Source of the DNA: JBCAXA01 sp038534295 | Lineage (GTDB): Bacteria; Pseudomonadota; Gammaproteobacteria; Steroidobacterales; Woeseiaceae | DNA length: 64,000 nt | Direction: 5' to 3' | Assembly (NCBI GenBank): GCA_038534295.1 | Contig: JBCAXA010000003.1 | Span: forward strand, 186,001-250,000 | In this document: positions 1 through 10,822 of the stretch, piece by piece | How the letters are laid out: each line of letters begins with the position of its first letter | How positions within the stretch are numbered: position 1 is the stretch's first letter | Position numbers and translations under genes: made by a program | The notes under the pieces: model-generated | Database searches by the model: none | What the model was told of the DNA's origin: nothing | What the model saw: the letters and a program-made list of their open reading frames with translations, nothing else

Positions 1-1
1 G

Positions 2-283
2 CCCGGCATAGACGAATGGATTCTGAAGACGCGCAGTTCGTTCTCGCTGATTGCATCGGCACTCGCTGCAATCCTCGACCCGGAAGCGATTGTACTAGGG
101 GGGCGCATGCCGGCGTCGCTGGCGAGGCGAGTAATCCCCTACATCAACATCTACAACGACTCGCGTCGCGGCAAACCGCGGGCGCTGCCGCGGCTGCTGG
201 TGTCGAAAGCTGGTGGTGACGCGAGCGCCATCGGCGCCGCTGCGTTGCCTTTCAAAGAGCATTTTTTCGCTGCGGCTGTATAG
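2..283 (+). CDS. ROK-family protein, C-terminal fragment (cut by window start)
   Basis: The frame is open from the window edge to TAG at 281-283 and gives 93 residues. It contains the run LDPEAIVLGG followed by a Gly-Gly-Asp-Ala-Ser-Ala-Ile-Gly-Ala-Ala ending, which is how ROK-family sugar kinases and NagC-type repressors finish. Known of the family: they phosphorylate glucose-like or N-acetyl sugars, or repress sugar operons. The ATP and sugar-binding motifs lie outside the window, so kinase and repressor cannot be told apart. The transaldolase gene follows about 210 bp downstream on the same strand, in keeping with sugar metabolism. The 213 bp between them show no gene or obvious terminator. 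Confidence 0.7.
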   Translation, partial: PGIDEWILKTRSSFSLIASALAAILDPEAIVLGGRMPASLARRVIPYINIYNDSRRGKPRALPRLLVSKAGGDASAIGAAALPFKEHFFAAAV

Positions 284-496
284 CCAGCCCGGCTTGGCCA
301 GTCCAATCGGACCTACTAGCAAAATATCGTAATACCGCTGTCGTCGGCTGGGTCTAACATCGCAATAAGGTGTGCGCCTGCACTGCCGATTCTTATTTTC
401 CGGTTGGCAGGCTGCCCGGCGACGACGCCGTCGATTGCGATTACAATTTGGCATAGCTCGCGCCTCGATCCGATTCAGCTCGGCCGGAGAACAACT

Positions 497-1468
497 GTGA
501 ATAAGCTCGATCAACTGAAGACTATGACTGACGTGGTCGCCGATTCCGGCGATATCGATTCGATCGTCGACTACAAACCGCTCGATGCCACAACAAATCC
601 GTCGCTGTTGCTGAAGGCCGCGCAATTGCCACGTTACGACTCAGTGATTAACGACGTTAGTCGCTGGGTCCTCGAGCAAAACGTCGAAGACGGTGAGCGC
701 ATAGCGCTGGCCGCCGACCGTTTGGCGGTGGCGATCGGCAACGAGATTCTCGACATCATTCCCGGGCGGATATCGACGGAAGTCGATGCGCGGCTGTCAT
801 TCAACACCGAAGCCAGCATCGCGAGAGCGCGGCGTTTGGTCGAGTTTTACGATGAGCTCGGCCGTGGTCGCGATCGTCTGTTGATTAAGCTTGCCTCGAC
901 GTGGGAGGGTATCGAAGCCGCGCGCGTGCTCGAGCGCGACGGCATCCAATGCAACCTGACGTTGCTGTTTAGCGACGTCCAAGCCGTTGCCGCCGCCGAG
1001 GCGGGCGCGTTTCTAATCTCGCCCTTCGTCGGCCGAATTCTCGATTGGCACAAAGCCAACGAGCCGGATCGTGTCTTCACGGCCGAGGACGACCCGGGCG
1101 TCGTTTCCGTTCGCAACATTTATCGGCTGTTCAAGCATCGCGGCTACGAGACGATCGTCATGGGCGCGAGTTTCCGTAACGTTGGCGAGATCGAGGCACT
1201 GGCTGGTTGCGACCGGCTGACGATCAGCCCGGCCTTGCTGGACGAACTCGCCAATGCGGACGGCGAACTGCCGAGGCGGCTGGCGCCAAACGACGCGGCC
1301 CCAACCGTACAGACGACATTTAGTGACGAAGCCGATTTTCGGTTCCAGCTCAATGCCGATCAGATGGCAACCGAAAAACTCTCTGACGGCATCCGTGGCT
1401 TCGTGCGCGATCAAATCAAACTGGAGGCTCTGCTCGAGAGTCGCCTCGACGCCGTGAAAGCGGCCTGA
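497..1468 (+). CDS. tal: Transaldolase
   Basis: 323 residues, the usual size of TalB-type transaldolases. The enzyme transfers a dihydroxyacetone unit between sugar phosphates in the non-oxidative pentose phosphate pathway, in the cytoplasm. The N-terminal pattern PLDATTNPSLLLKAA, the active-site LLIKLASTWEGI (the Lys forms the Schiff base) and IQCNLTLLFS are all clear. An in-frame ATG lies at 404, but the family N-terminus begins at the GTG at 497, which has CGGAGA six bases upstream, so that start was chosen. No pentose phosphate partner is adjacent downstream; the gene appears to be transcribed alone or with the ROK gene upstream. Confidence 0.95.
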   Translation: MNKLDQLKTMTDVVADSGDIDSIVDYKPLDATTNPSLLLKAAQLPRYDSVINDVSRWVLEQNVEDGERIALAADRLAVAIGNEILDIIPGRISTEVDARLSFNTEASIARARRLVEFYDELGRGRDRLLIKLASTWEGIEAARVLERDGIQCNLTLLFSDVQAVAAAEAGAFLISPFVGRILDWHKANEPDRVFTAEDDPGVVSVRNIYRLFKHRGYETIVMGASFRNVGEIEALAGCDRLTISPALLDELANADGELPRRLAPNDAAPTVQTTFSDEADFRFQLNADQMATEKLSDGIRGFVRDQIKLEALLESRLDAVKAA

Positions 1469-1594
1469 CGATAACGCCTGCTGCACGGCGGCGATCAGGT
1501 CGGTTGTCACCCGGTCGCGGCGTGCATGTTGCGTTTGCTCGGATGATTCGGCGTATATTTTGGAATTGAATTTGGCACTGCCCGGGACAATGCG

Positions 1595-2266
1595 ATGCAC
1601 ATAGGTATACGGATCAGTTTCACGCTGTGTGCGCTCTCGCTAGCGCTGGCAGCGTGTGAAACCTCGCCCGTTGCAGCTACCGTCCCGGTATCGGCCGACG
1701 TCAATTACGACGGACTAGCGACGGTGCCGTCGCGCTCACTCGATATCGCGCAGGTGCGGCCCAACGTGGATTTCGGGGCGTACACCGCAGTCATGCTGCG
1801 CGAGCCGGAGCTCGCGTTCCGCACACCCGATCGCGCCGTGCGTGAGTTTCCGCTAACCGACACGCAAAAACAGCGCTTGCGCGACATGCTGTCGTCGGCC
1901 TTTCGCAAAGAGCTTGCCAAACTCGATGCGCTGGCACTCGTCGATGCGCCGGGCCCCCAAGTGCTGGCGTTGGACATTCGCGTTCACGACATCGCGGCCT
2001 CCGTCTCTGACCAAGCCGTCGGCCGAGGCTCGCGCCAGTCGGCCGTACTGCAGGCATCCGCGGACGCGACCGTCGTGCTCGACCTAAAAGACTCAGAGTC
2101 GAACCAAATACTCGCGCGCGGCGTCGATACTCGGTCGGTCGACGGTGTCGCGTTCATGCCGCGCGGCGATGACGTCGTCACGCGTTTCGAGGCGGGCGAC
2201 AAAGTGGTCGCTCGCTGGGCGGCAACAGCTCGCTCGAGTCTCGACGCGCTGACGAAAAGTAACTAG
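1595..2266 (+). CDS. DUF3313-like lipoprotein
   Basis: 223 residues. The N-terminus has a lipoprotein signal ending LALAACE, so Cys at about residue 21 should be lipidated. The rest (Tyr-Asp-Gly-Leu after the signal, then a mixed alpha/beta region with LALDIRVHDIA and a Ser-Asn-Gln-Ile-Leu-Ala-Arg-Gly segment) resembles DUF3313 lipoproteins of unknown role. A distant relative lies at 10823-11449 on the other strand: both share a PGPQ/PGPT beta-strand region and D-S-x-S-N-x-x-L-A-R-G. Function unknown. It is preceded by 126 bp without a gene. Confidence 0.7.
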   Translation: MHIGIRISFTLCALSLALAACETSPVAATVPVSADVNYDGLATVPSRSLDIAQVRPNVDFGAYTAVMLREPELAFRTPDRAVREFPLTDTQKQRLRDMLSSAFRKELAKLDALALVDAPGPQVLALDIRVHDIAASVSDQAVGRGSRQSAVLQASADATVVLDLKDSESNQILARGVDTRSVDGVAFMPRGDDVVTRFEAGDKVVARWAATARSSLDALTKSN

Positions 2267-2336
2267 CCCGTCGGAGGCGCGGCCCCATCGGGTCGCCGAT
2301 GCTACACTCGGCACTCTCAGGTGCGGTGAGTGTTCC

Positions 2337-3647
2337 ATGAGATTTCATCGACTGCTGCTTGTCCTGGTCCTGGTCGTTGGCCTGTCGCCTGCGCTCAGCA
2401 TTGCCGACCAACACGCCTATGAGAGCGCTGCGGATCTTAGTGCCAGCGATATTCTCAGTCCCGAATTGCTGCGTAGCGACCACCACGAAGTCGACGATCG
2501 CGTTCTCAGCGACGGCTACCTTAACTACTACACGATCAAATCCGACTTCGGCGAGTTTGAGGCGGCCGGTACGTACCTGCTCGAGACTCGCGTTGGTGAA
2601 ATCGAGGCGCTGGCAGCGTTGAACGATTTGTCCAAGACCAAAGTCTTTGCGACCGCAGCCAAGGACGCCGGCATCGCGCAACTGCGCACGGTGCAGGAGT
2701 TTGCAACGCGGCCGATCTCGACCATCGTTGGTATCCCGCAAGGCATCGGCCGCATGTTCGGCCGCTACACCCGCAAAACCAAAGAGACGGCTGCGGACGT
2801 TGCGGAAACAGCGAGCGATCTCGTTTCCAGCGACGACGAAGACGAGGCGGGCGCCAGCGACGATGACGAGAGTACCGCTAGCAAAGCGGCCGGTGCGGCC
2901 GTCGGCCTCACCGAAAGTTATCTCGGGGTTGGTGGAGCGCAGCGCAACTGGGCGCGCAAACTGGGAACTGACCCTTACTCGAGCAACGAAACGCTGCAGG
3001 CGGCGATTAAAGAATACGCCTGGGCGGAGCGACTCGGCAGTTTCGGGATGGGCTTTGCCGGCATACCGAGTATCCCCGGCGCGAACATCATTGCCGACGT
3101 CAATGAAGCGGTCTGGAGCAAAGACCCGTGGGAACTCGCAGACCTCAATCGCGAACGCCTGCAGGCCACCGGCGCTAGCGAAGAGCTGATCGAGATTTAC
3201 CTCGACAACGGACGGATGACGCCGACGCAGCAAACCATGCTAACGGCAACAATTGCTGAACTCGACGGCGTCGAAGGCAGGGACGGCATTCTGCGCCAGT
3301 CGTTGCAGCCCAACGGCGAGACGGAGATAAATTTTTTCATCCAGTCGGTCGCCATACTGGCTTGGTATCACATCAACAAGGCGCCGTTGGCATCGGTCGA
3401 GACGTACGCAACGGTGCCCGTGGCAAACGCCGAGAACGGCGATGCGGTGCTGGCGTTTGCGGTCGACCATTTGTACTTCACCGAAACCATCGCGGCTGTG
3501 GGAGGCGCCCACGCCGATTGGAAAAGTCCCGATCAGGCGGCCGGTGTCTGGTTGCTGGGTACAGCGTCAGAGCGCAGTAAGAGCGAGCTCACGGCAATGG
3601 GATTCGATGTCCACGAGGACACACGTGCTGCAATGTACGACAAGTAG
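2337..3647 (+). CDS. Exported protein of unknown function
   Basis: 436 residues with a typical Sec signal peptide (MRFHRLLLVLVLVVGLSPALS-IA). No known family was recognised. Residues around 160-190 form a very acidic low-complexity stretch (SSDDEDEAGASDDDES) that is probably a flexible linker between an N-terminal part with Tyr-rich strands and a C-terminal alpha-helical part. The nucleotide stretch just downstream of the upstream lipoprotein gene is only 70 bp, so the two may be co-transcribed. Likely periplasmic. Long frames on the opposite strand here are shadows. Confidence 0.7.
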   Translation: MRFHRLLLVLVLVVGLSPALSIADQHAYESAADLSASDILSPELLRSDHHEVDDRVLSDGYLNYYTIKSDFGEFEAAGTYLLETRVGEIEALAALNDLSKTKVFATAAKDAGIAQLRTVQEFATRPISTIVGIPQGIGRMFGRYTRKTKETAADVAETASDLVSSDDEDEAGASDDDESTASKAAGAAVGLTESYLGVGGAQRNWARKLGTDPYSSNETLQAAIKEYAWAERLGSFGMGFAGIPSIPGANIIADVNEAVWSKDPWELADLNRERLQATGASEELIEIYLDNGRMTPTQQTMLTATIAELDGVEGRDGILRQSLQPNGETEINFFIQSVAILAWYHINKAPLASVETYATVPVANAENGDAVLAFAVDHLYFTETIAAVGGAHADWKSPDQAAGVWLLGTASERSKSELTAMGFDVHEDTRAAMYDK

Positions 3648-3778
3648 TTTGTTTGCCGGTCGGTTTCGAGCAGGTGCGATCGCGTACCGCGTTTTGCTAG
3701 CGGCGAAATTCAAAAGCGTGTTTCGATGACGTTGCAACAACGCAAGTCGCTGACATACAATAAATTGGGAGATATCTG

Positions 3779-5344
3779 ATGCGTATTCGTTCGGTCGTCA
3801 AACTCATCGCAGTGACGTTGTGCCTCGCCGGTACAGCAGTGGCACAGGATCGCCCCAACATCCTCGTCATCTGGGGCGATGACATCGGTATACACAACGT
3901 CAGTGCCTACAACCTCGGCATGATGGGTTACGAAACTCCGAACATCGATCGCATCGCCAGCGAAGGCGCCATGTTCACGCACGCTTACGCCCAGCAGAGT
4001 TGCACGGCCGGAAGGGCTGCCTTCATCCTCGGCCAGCATCCGTTCCGGACGGGCCTTTTAACCATTGGCATGCCGGGCTCGGAACACGGCATCCCCGACT
4101 GGGCGCCGACAATGGCCGATTTGCTGAAAGAGCAAGGCTACGCGACGGCGCAATTCGGCAAGAATCACCTCGGTGATCAGGACAAGCACCTGCCGACGAA
4201 TCACGGCTTCGATGAATTCTTCGGCAATCTCTATCACTTGAACGCCGAAGAAGAACCGGAAAGCTATTACTACCCGAAAGATCCCGCTTTTCGCGAGCAG
4301 TTTGGCCCGCGAGGTGTGATTCACTCGTATGCGGACGGCCGGATAGAAGACACTGGGCCGATGACACGCAAGCGTATGGAAACGGCGGACGAGGAGTTCA
4401 TGGCGGCGTCGCTTGCGTTCATTGACAAAGCGCACGACGAGGGCAAACCGTTCTTCGTTTGGCACAACTCGACGCGCATGCACGTCTGGACACACCTCAA
4501 GCCCGCATCACAGGGCGTCACCGGCATCGGCCTGTACCCGGACGGCATGGTCGAGCACGACCAGCAGGTCGGGACGCTGCTCAAAAAGCTCGACGACCTC
4601 GGCATCGCGGACAACACCATCGTGATCTACAGCACAGATAACGGTGCCGAGACAATCTCATGGCCCGATGGCGGCACAACACCGTTCCACGGCGAAAAAG
4701 GTACGACCTGGGAAGGCGGCTTCCGCGTGCCGATGGTGGTTCGTTGGCCGGGCACGGTCGAGCCCGGCATGCGCAGCAGTGAGATCATTTCCCACGAGGA
4801 CTGGCTCCCCACCTTGCTTGCCGCTGCCGGCGAGTCCGACGTCGTCGACAAGCTCAAGAAAGGGCACCGTGCCAACGGCAAGCGCTGGAAGGTGCACCTC
4901 GACGGCCACGACTTCGGGCCGTACTTCCGCGGCGAAGTGGCTGACGGCCCGCGCGATTCGATTTTCTACTTCGCGGCAACCGGCGATTTGAACGCCGTGC
5001 GAGTTCAGGACTTCAAAGCGCATTTCGCCGTGCAGACTGGCGGCATCAATACCGCCGTACGACAAGTCACCGCATGGCCGCTGGTCGTGAACCTCAAGGC
5101 GGACCCGTACGAGAAAGCCGCACTCGAATCGGAGATGTACATTCGCTGGTACGCGGAAAACACGATGTGGATCTTCGTGCCGATCCAGCAGCGTGTCGCC
5201 GCGTTCCTGGCCACGCTCAAAGACTACCCGCTCCAGGACGGCGCCAGCCTCAGTGCGTCCAACATCAACTACACGACGCTAAAGGCGGCGGATATTCTGA
5301 AACGCCTGGGCGATCTGAACTCGGTCGCCCCGTCGCGCAACTGA
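3779..5344 (+). CDS. Exported arylsulfatase-type sulfatase
   Basis: 521 residues with a signal peptide cleaved near TAVA-QD. It has the sulfatase fold: NILVIWGDDIG binds the metal ion at the N-terminus, and SCTAGRAAF holds the C-x-A/P-x-R signature, with Cys75 the residue converted to formylglycine. The later IYSTDNGAE and GEKGTTWEGGFRVP blocks are also typical. It should hydrolyse sulfate esters in the periplasm; the substrate cannot be told from sequence. GGGAG lies seven bases before the ATG. A close homolog (6310-7833) points towards it from the other strand. No formylglycine-generating enzyme is in the window, so the maturase must be encoded elsewhere. Confidence 0.9.
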   Translation: MRIRSVVKLIAVTLCLAGTAVAQDRPNILVIWGDDIGIHNVSAYNLGMMGYETPNIDRIASEGAMFTHAYAQQSCTAGRAAFILGQHPFRTGLLTIGMPGSEHGIPDWAPTMADLLKEQGYATAQFGKNHLGDQDKHLPTNHGFDEFFGNLYHLNAEEEPESYYYPKDPAFREQFGPRGVIHSYADGRIEDTGPMTRKRMETADEEFMAASLAFIDKAHDEGKPFFVWHNSTRMHVWTHLKPASQGVTGIGLYPDGMVEHDQQVGTLLKKLDDLGIADNTIVIYSTDNGAETISWPDGGTTPFHGEKGTTWEGGFRVPMVVRWPGTVEPGMRSSEIISHEDWLPTLLAAAGESDVVDKLKKGHRANGKRWKVHLDGHDFGPYFRGEVADGPRDSIFYFAATGDLNAVRVQDFKAHFAVQTGGINTAVRQVTAWPLVVNLKADPYEKAALESEMYIRWYAENTMWIFVPIQQRVAAFLATLKDYPLQDGASLSASNINYTTLKAADILKRLGDLNSVAPSRN

Positions 5345-5364
5345 TCGGACGCTCATTCAACATA

Positions 5365-5401
5365 CAGCGGACGGGCGCGTTGCTCGCGCGGCCGTCCGCT
5401 G
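5365..5401. terminator. Strong stem-loop between convergent genes
   Basis: CAGCGGACGG pairs with CCGTCCGCTG, with an inner GCGCG/CGCGC stem, a TTGCT loop and a two-base GG bulge. It lies between the stop of the sulfatase on the plus strand and the stop of the small gene on the minus strand. A moderately T-rich stretch follows on the plus strand. It probably serves as a bidirectional terminator. Confidence 0.6.
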
Positions 5402-5419
5402 TCGATTGTCCTCTTTCGA

Positions 5420-5800
5420 CTACTCGGCGTGCTTTATGCCGAATAGGTTCGACCACTGTTCGCGCGACACTTCATCACGCAGCTGGAAACGCAAATCGAG
5501 CATGTCATCGGCGTAGTCCGCATTGGTCTCGAAATACTCCTCCCAGAGAGCATCGATTGCCGCCGCATCTAAGTCGCGCGATCCGAATTGGCCTTGTAGG
5601 TTTGCGCTAAGGCTTGCCACGTCGTCTGCTTGTGCAGCCGCGCGAGTTTCTATCGCCAGCAGAATCTCCTCCGTGGCGGCTCGCTGTTCGTCGTCTGTGA
5701 TCGTGGCGTTGAGATTGGCGCGTGCCAACTCGATGTATGGCATCGCACCGAAAGAGTCGCCGCCACCTAGCAGCAAGTATGTGAAAAGCGCTACGAGCAT
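5420..5800 (-). CDS. Small protein with N-terminal hydrophobic segment, unknown
   Basis: 126 residues. Residues 1-13 (MLVALFTYLLLGG) are hydrophobic and could be a short signal or membrane anchor. The rest is helical and charged, without recognisable motifs. AGGA lies seven bases before the ATG. It starts nine bases after the stop of the lipoprotein gene 5810-6280, which itself follows the sulfatase 6310-7833 by 29 bases, so the three form one operon. A role beside the sulfatase is inferred only from context. Confidence 0.65.
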   Translation of the reverse strand: MLVALFTYLLLGGGDSFGAMPYIELARANLNATITDDEQRAATEEILLAIETRAAAQADDVASLSANLQGQFGSRDLDAAAIDALWEEYFETNADYADDMLDLRFQLRDEVSREQWSNLFGIKHAE

Positions 5801-5809
5801 ATGTGTGTC

Positions 5810-6280
5810 CTAAATCGACTGCAGGGATTTGAGTAGCGTATCCGTTGCCTGGGTCTTCGCTTTAGCCAGCGACGTCCATTCTTCATCGGTTGTCGCCGCG
5901 ACGAACCCGCGGTGGCTTTCGGTCACGCGGCGTCGGGCTGCGCGAATTTCGAAATCGTGGCGATCAAGCAGCGACTCGAATTGTGGCCTTGTAGCGTCGT
6001 AGTTCAGATAGAGAGCGCGAAACTCGACACGGCGGTTTTCGAGTGCCAGCCGCAGCGCGGCAAAGTCTCTCTCAACCGCGTTGAGCGCTTCCAGTGCGCG
6101 TGCCTGCCGAGCTGGGTTGTCGATGGTCTCGGTCACCGCTTCTCGGAGGTCATCGAAAGCAGCCCTGTCGACGTCGTCGGGTGTTCCGCGCTGCAGGCTA
6201 CTGCAGGCAGTGACGACTAACGTCACTGCCAACCCAATCGCGGTGACGAAGCCAGCGTTCGTTCGAATCGACAACGGCAT
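5810..6280 (-). CDS. Lipoprotein of unknown function
   Basis: 156 residues starting MPLSIRTNAGF with a lipobox LVVTACSS (lipidated Cys near residue 26). The frame stays open further upstream, but that extension would overlap the sulfatase gene and would bury the signal peptide, so the ATG at 6280 was chosen. The mature part is almost all helix with many Arg, Glu and Ala, probably a coiled coil. Middle gene of the sulfatase operon. Function unknown. Confidence 0.75.
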   Translation of the reverse strand: MPLSIRTNAGFVTAIGLAVTLVVTACSSLQRGTPDDVDRAAFDDLREAVTETIDNPARQARALEALNAVERDFAALRLALENRRVEFRALYLNYDATRPQFESLLDRHDFEIRAARRRVTESHRGFVAATTDEEWTSLAKAKTQATDTLLKSLQSI

Positions 6281-6309
6281 CGTGCTGCAACCTGACTTGT
6301 TCGAATTGC

Positions 6310-7833
<1,524 letters not shown>

Positions 7834-8018
7834 CATTGTCTCCCCATTTTTTTGCGCAGCTCGGTCGACGATACGCTGCGAGCACCAGTGCGGGTATTGG
7901 GGTATTCCCAAGCAGGGCTACGGTTGGCCGCAATCGCAAGCGGCACCGCGGCGGCTCGCCGCTCACTAACGGATCGACTACACTGCGGCGCAGGTCCAGT
8001 CATTGTCGGAGAAGCGAC

Positions 8019-8654
8019 ATGGTATCTCGCGGAACGTCCCTATCGCCAGCTGTGTGTGCCGCTGCCGCCATTCTGGCCTTGGTCGGTTGTGCGCAAACCA
8101 GCCAGGTCGAGAAAACCTTCGAGGACCCGGCGTTTAGCGATGCGTCCTTCACGAAATTTATGGTTATCGGTGCTGCTGAATCCGACAATGTTCGACGTAT
8201 GTTCGAAGAGCAGCTGGTGGCGTCACTCCGAGAACGGGGCGTCGATGCGATTCCAAGCTACGCGCATCTCGGACGCGGCACGGCCGTTACTCGCGAATCC
8301 GTCGTTGCCGCTTGTAAGACTCAAGATGTCGATGCCGTGCTGGTGACGCGCCTGAAAAGCAGCGAAACGCAAACTCGTATCGAGGAGAGTCGAGAAGAGG
8401 TGAAAGTAACGCGCAAGGACGAGGGTGCCTTTAATCTCTTCCGTTACGACTATGACGTGCTGACTGCGCCAGAGGTCGTCAAGGTTACGACGACCGTGGT
8501 TCTTAGTACGGATCTATACACTGTCGCCGGGCGAGCCAAAATCTGGTCAGTGGATTCGACGGCATTCGAGACCGAAACGGTCCGCGAAGCCATAGAAGCG
8601 GAATCCGGCGCAATCGTCGGGCAGCTCAGCCGCGACGGCTATCTTGCGCGTTAA
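8019..8654 (+). CDS. Lipoprotein of unknown function
   Basis: 211 residues from an ATG with GGAGAAG seven bases upstream; the frame is open further back but the lipobox (LALVGCAQ) fixes this start. The mature part begins with a strand pattern (FTKFMVIGAAES), followed by an Arg/Glu helix (MFEEQLVASLRERGVDAIPSY), a layout common in small outer-membrane-anchored lipoproteins where a beta-alpha core binds an envelope partner. It is divergent from the sulfatase operon, with about 185 bp between the two starts that hold no gene. Confidence 0.75.
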   Translation: MVSRGTSLSPAVCAAAAILALVGCAQTSQVEKTFEDPAFSDASFTKFMVIGAAESDNVRRMFEEQLVASLRERGVDAIPSYAHLGRGTAVTRESVVAACKTQDVDAVLVTRLKSSETQTRIEESREEVKVTRKDEGAFNLFRYDYDVLTAPEVVKVTTTVVLSTDLYTVAGRAKIWSVDSTAFETETVREAIEAESGAIVGQLSRDGYLAR

Positions 8655-8859
8655 TTGCCGCTGATTTGGCAAACGGGCCCACGCCCAGAGCACGCCAAGA
8701 CTAGGCTAGTCGGCCTGCCTGCGGTCATCCTCGAGGGCCTCCCGCCGGCAAAGTGACAGCTCGACTGCGACCCACCGCGAGCAAGGACTAACGATTGTCC
8801 ATCTGTCTGAGTAATCATGTCCTGCAGGAATTGCGGAACAGATTGACGCAGAGCGTGGC

Positions 8860-9927
8860 ATGCAACGGTTTAGCAGCATTATTCGGTTTAGCAGCATTAT
8901 TCTATGGGTACGGTCAGGGGCGTTAGCCCTTGGTCTCGTCGTCGGATTGTTCGGATCGGCGCTAGCGGGAACGGACGTTGTGCTGTTTCCGAACGGCGAT
9001 CGGCTCACCGGCGAGGTCAAGCGCTTGGAGCGCGGCAAGCTGTTCTTCGATACCGATGCGACCGGCGTAATCGGTATCGAGTGGGAGGACGTCGCTTACC
9101 TCAGCAGCAACCAGAACCTACAGGTCGAGCTGCAGGACGGTCGCCGTTTTCTCGGTCCGTTGATTCGTGCTGAGTCGCAGGGCTCGTTGCGCGTTCAGGA
9201 CTCCCGGGAAACCGTCGACGTCGACATGGTTGATGTCATCTGGCTTACGCCCATCGAGCCAACGCTGGCGTCGCGTATTGATGCCGACGTTAGGCTCGGA
9301 TACAGCTACGCGCAGGCCAGCGACACCGTGCAGACCAATCTCGGCTTCAACGCTGCCTATCGGACCGAAGATCGTATCTTCAGTCTGACATCAGCGGCAA
9401 CCACGACCGATAGCCAGAACAACGATACCAGCACGCGCTTCAACGCGAATCTTGAGTACCGTCACCTGTGGCCTGAACGTTGGTTCACCGGTGCTCTGGG
9501 CTTTGTTGAGAGAAACGACGAGCTCGGCCTCGATCGGCGAACATCCGCCGGCTTCGGCGGGGGGCGCTTCCTAAGCCAAACCAACAGCCGGGTCCTGGCT
9601 TGGTATGCGGGCCTGGTTTATAGCCAGGAACGGGTCGCCGGGCGCGCTGACAACGAGGACTCGGTGGAACTGCCTCTGACATTCGAGTTCGACTGGTTTC
9701 GGTACGACTCACCGCAGCTGGATTTGTCCGGAACGTTTCAGGTGATACCGAACCTCAGCGAGACCGGACGCGTACGCAGCAATCTCGACGTCGCGTTGAA
9801 GTGGGAACTGATTGCGGATCTTTTTTGGGAGTTCACTTTTTACGATCGCTATGACAGCGACCCGCCGGCGGCCGACGCGGAAAACAACGATTACGGCGTG
9901 GTGCTATCGCTGGGTTACAGTTTCTGA
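8860..9927 (+). CDS. DUF481 outer-membrane protein
   Basis: 355 residues. After a signal peptide (VVGLFGSALA-G) come short repeated strands with NGDRLTGEV and a DGRRFLGPL block, then a C-terminal half of alternating strands ending in the aromatic GYSF typical of beta-barrel proteins. This matches the DUF481 family of salt-stress-related outer-membrane proteins. The extreme N-terminus is unusual because of an 18-bp tandem duplication that gives RFSSII twice. It ends 12 bases from the convergent gene 9940-10788. Confidence 0.8.
   Translation: MQRFSSIIRFSSIILWVRSGALALGLVVGLFGSALAGTDVVLFPNGDRLTGEVKRLERGKLFFDTDATGVIGIEWEDVAYLSSNQNLQVELQDGRRFLGPLIRAESQGSLRVQDSRETVDVDMVDVIWLTPIEPTLASRIDADVRLGYSYAQASDTVQTNLGFNAAYRTEDRIFSLTSAATTTDSQNNDTSTRFNANLEYRHLWPERWFTGALGFVERNDELGLDRRTSAGFGGGRFLSQTNSRVLAWYAGLVYSQERVAGRADNEDSVELPLTFEFDWFRYDSPQLDLSGTFQVIPNLSETGRVRSNLDVALKWELIADLFWEFTFYDRYDSDPPAADAENNDYGVVLSLGYSF
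8866..8901 (+). repeat. 18-bp perfect tandem duplication at a gene start
   Basis: CGGTTTAGCAGCATTATT is present twice back to back (8866-8883 and 8884-8901), in frame, just after the start codon of the DUF481 gene. It encodes RFSSII-RFSSII ahead of the hydrophobic core of the signal peptide. Confidence 0.9.
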
Positions 9928-9939
9928 GCGCGCGGTCGG

Positions 9940-10788
9940 TCAAAACCCAAATCGAAAGCCGAAACCCGGGCCGGACAAGCTGAAGTCCTCGAGCAGGTCT
10001 TCGTCATTGCGGCTGTATTCCAGATGGCGGTAGCCGAAGACGAGTGCGCCCCAGTCAAAGTCGTATTGCAGCGTTACCGTCGCGTTCCATACCAGGTCGG
10101 ACGAGCCCGTGCCGACGTCAAAATTGTAGGGCAGGGACCACGCGCCGTTGCCGAGTCGAAACTTGCCACGAAGGCCGACAATGCCATCCAGGAAATCAGC
10201 GTCGTCGTCGCGCGAGCCTTGCGCCGGTAGCAACAGACCACCGCCCGGCGCCGTGATTTCGGCCGACAGATTCCAGTTCGTGTCCGCCTCGGCGTTGAGA
10301 TAGCGCGCACCGGCATAGACGACATGCGAGGAGCTCTCTGTTTCTCGATACGCGTAGCCGACCCCTCCGGTCAGTAGAAGACCGGTGATCTGGATGTTCG
10401 TGTCGAGATTCAACTGGCCGCTAACTGGTACGCTTATGCGTCCACCCGGGCCGGATACGCTGCCCTCGACGGAACGCACCCGACCGTCGTTATCGGATTC
10501 GAGACTGAGATAGATAAAGTCGCCGTGCAGTGACAGTCGGCCCTTGCGGGCTTCGCCTTCCAGCAGCAAACCAAAACTCAGCAGCTCAAGCCAATCGGCG
10601 GGGCCGATCGCAACGCTTGGCCCACCGGTCCCGTCACTGGGCGCATCGTAGTTGATCGTGCCGTCTATTGTCGGCAGCCACAGATACGGGGTCAGGTAGT
10701 AGGTCCATTCGTCGGATTGCGCGTACGCCAAACCGGACGAGGCGAATGCGCCCAGCGCCACAATCGTGCCGGCGATGCTTGATCGCAT
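9940..10788 (-). CDS. Outer-membrane beta-barrel protein, unknown
   Basis: 282 residues with a signal peptide (SGLAYA-QS). The mature part starts YYLTPYLWLPTIDG and consists of alternating strands with Trp/Tyr girdles and ends GFRFGF, the C-terminal aromatic signature used by the outer-membrane insertion machinery. The family resembles uncharacterised barrel proteins of marine bacteria. It stands 34 bases after the start side of the DUF3313-like lipoprotein gene 10823-11449, which lies upstream on the same strand, so they may form one transcript. Confidence 0.75.
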   Translation of the reverse strand: MRSSIAGTIVALGAFASSGLAYAQSDEWTYYLTPYLWLPTIDGTINYDAPSDGTGGPSVAIGPADWLELLSFGLLLEGEARKGRLSLHGDFIYLSLESDNDGRVRSVEGSVSGPGGRISVPVSGQLNLDTNIQITGLLLTGGVGYAYRETESSSHVVYAGARYLNAEADTNWNLSAEITAPGGGLLLPAQGSRDDDADFLDGIVGLRGKFRLGNGAWSLPYNFDVGTGSSDLVWNATVTLQYDFDWGALVFGYRHLEYSRNDEDLLEDFSLSGPGFGFRFGF

Positions 10789-10822
10789 GTTATCCCCCTA
10801 ATTTAGTTTTCTTAACGCAAGG

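Noticed and set aside
1048..1064. TTGGCACAAAGCCAACG inside tal
   Set aside because: No GC at the -12 position and internal to a housekeeping gene.
2178..3233. A 351-codon minus-strand frame opposite the exported protein 2337-3647
   Set aside because: The plus-strand frame has a signal peptide and consistent composition; the minus frame runs into two genes and shows no domain.
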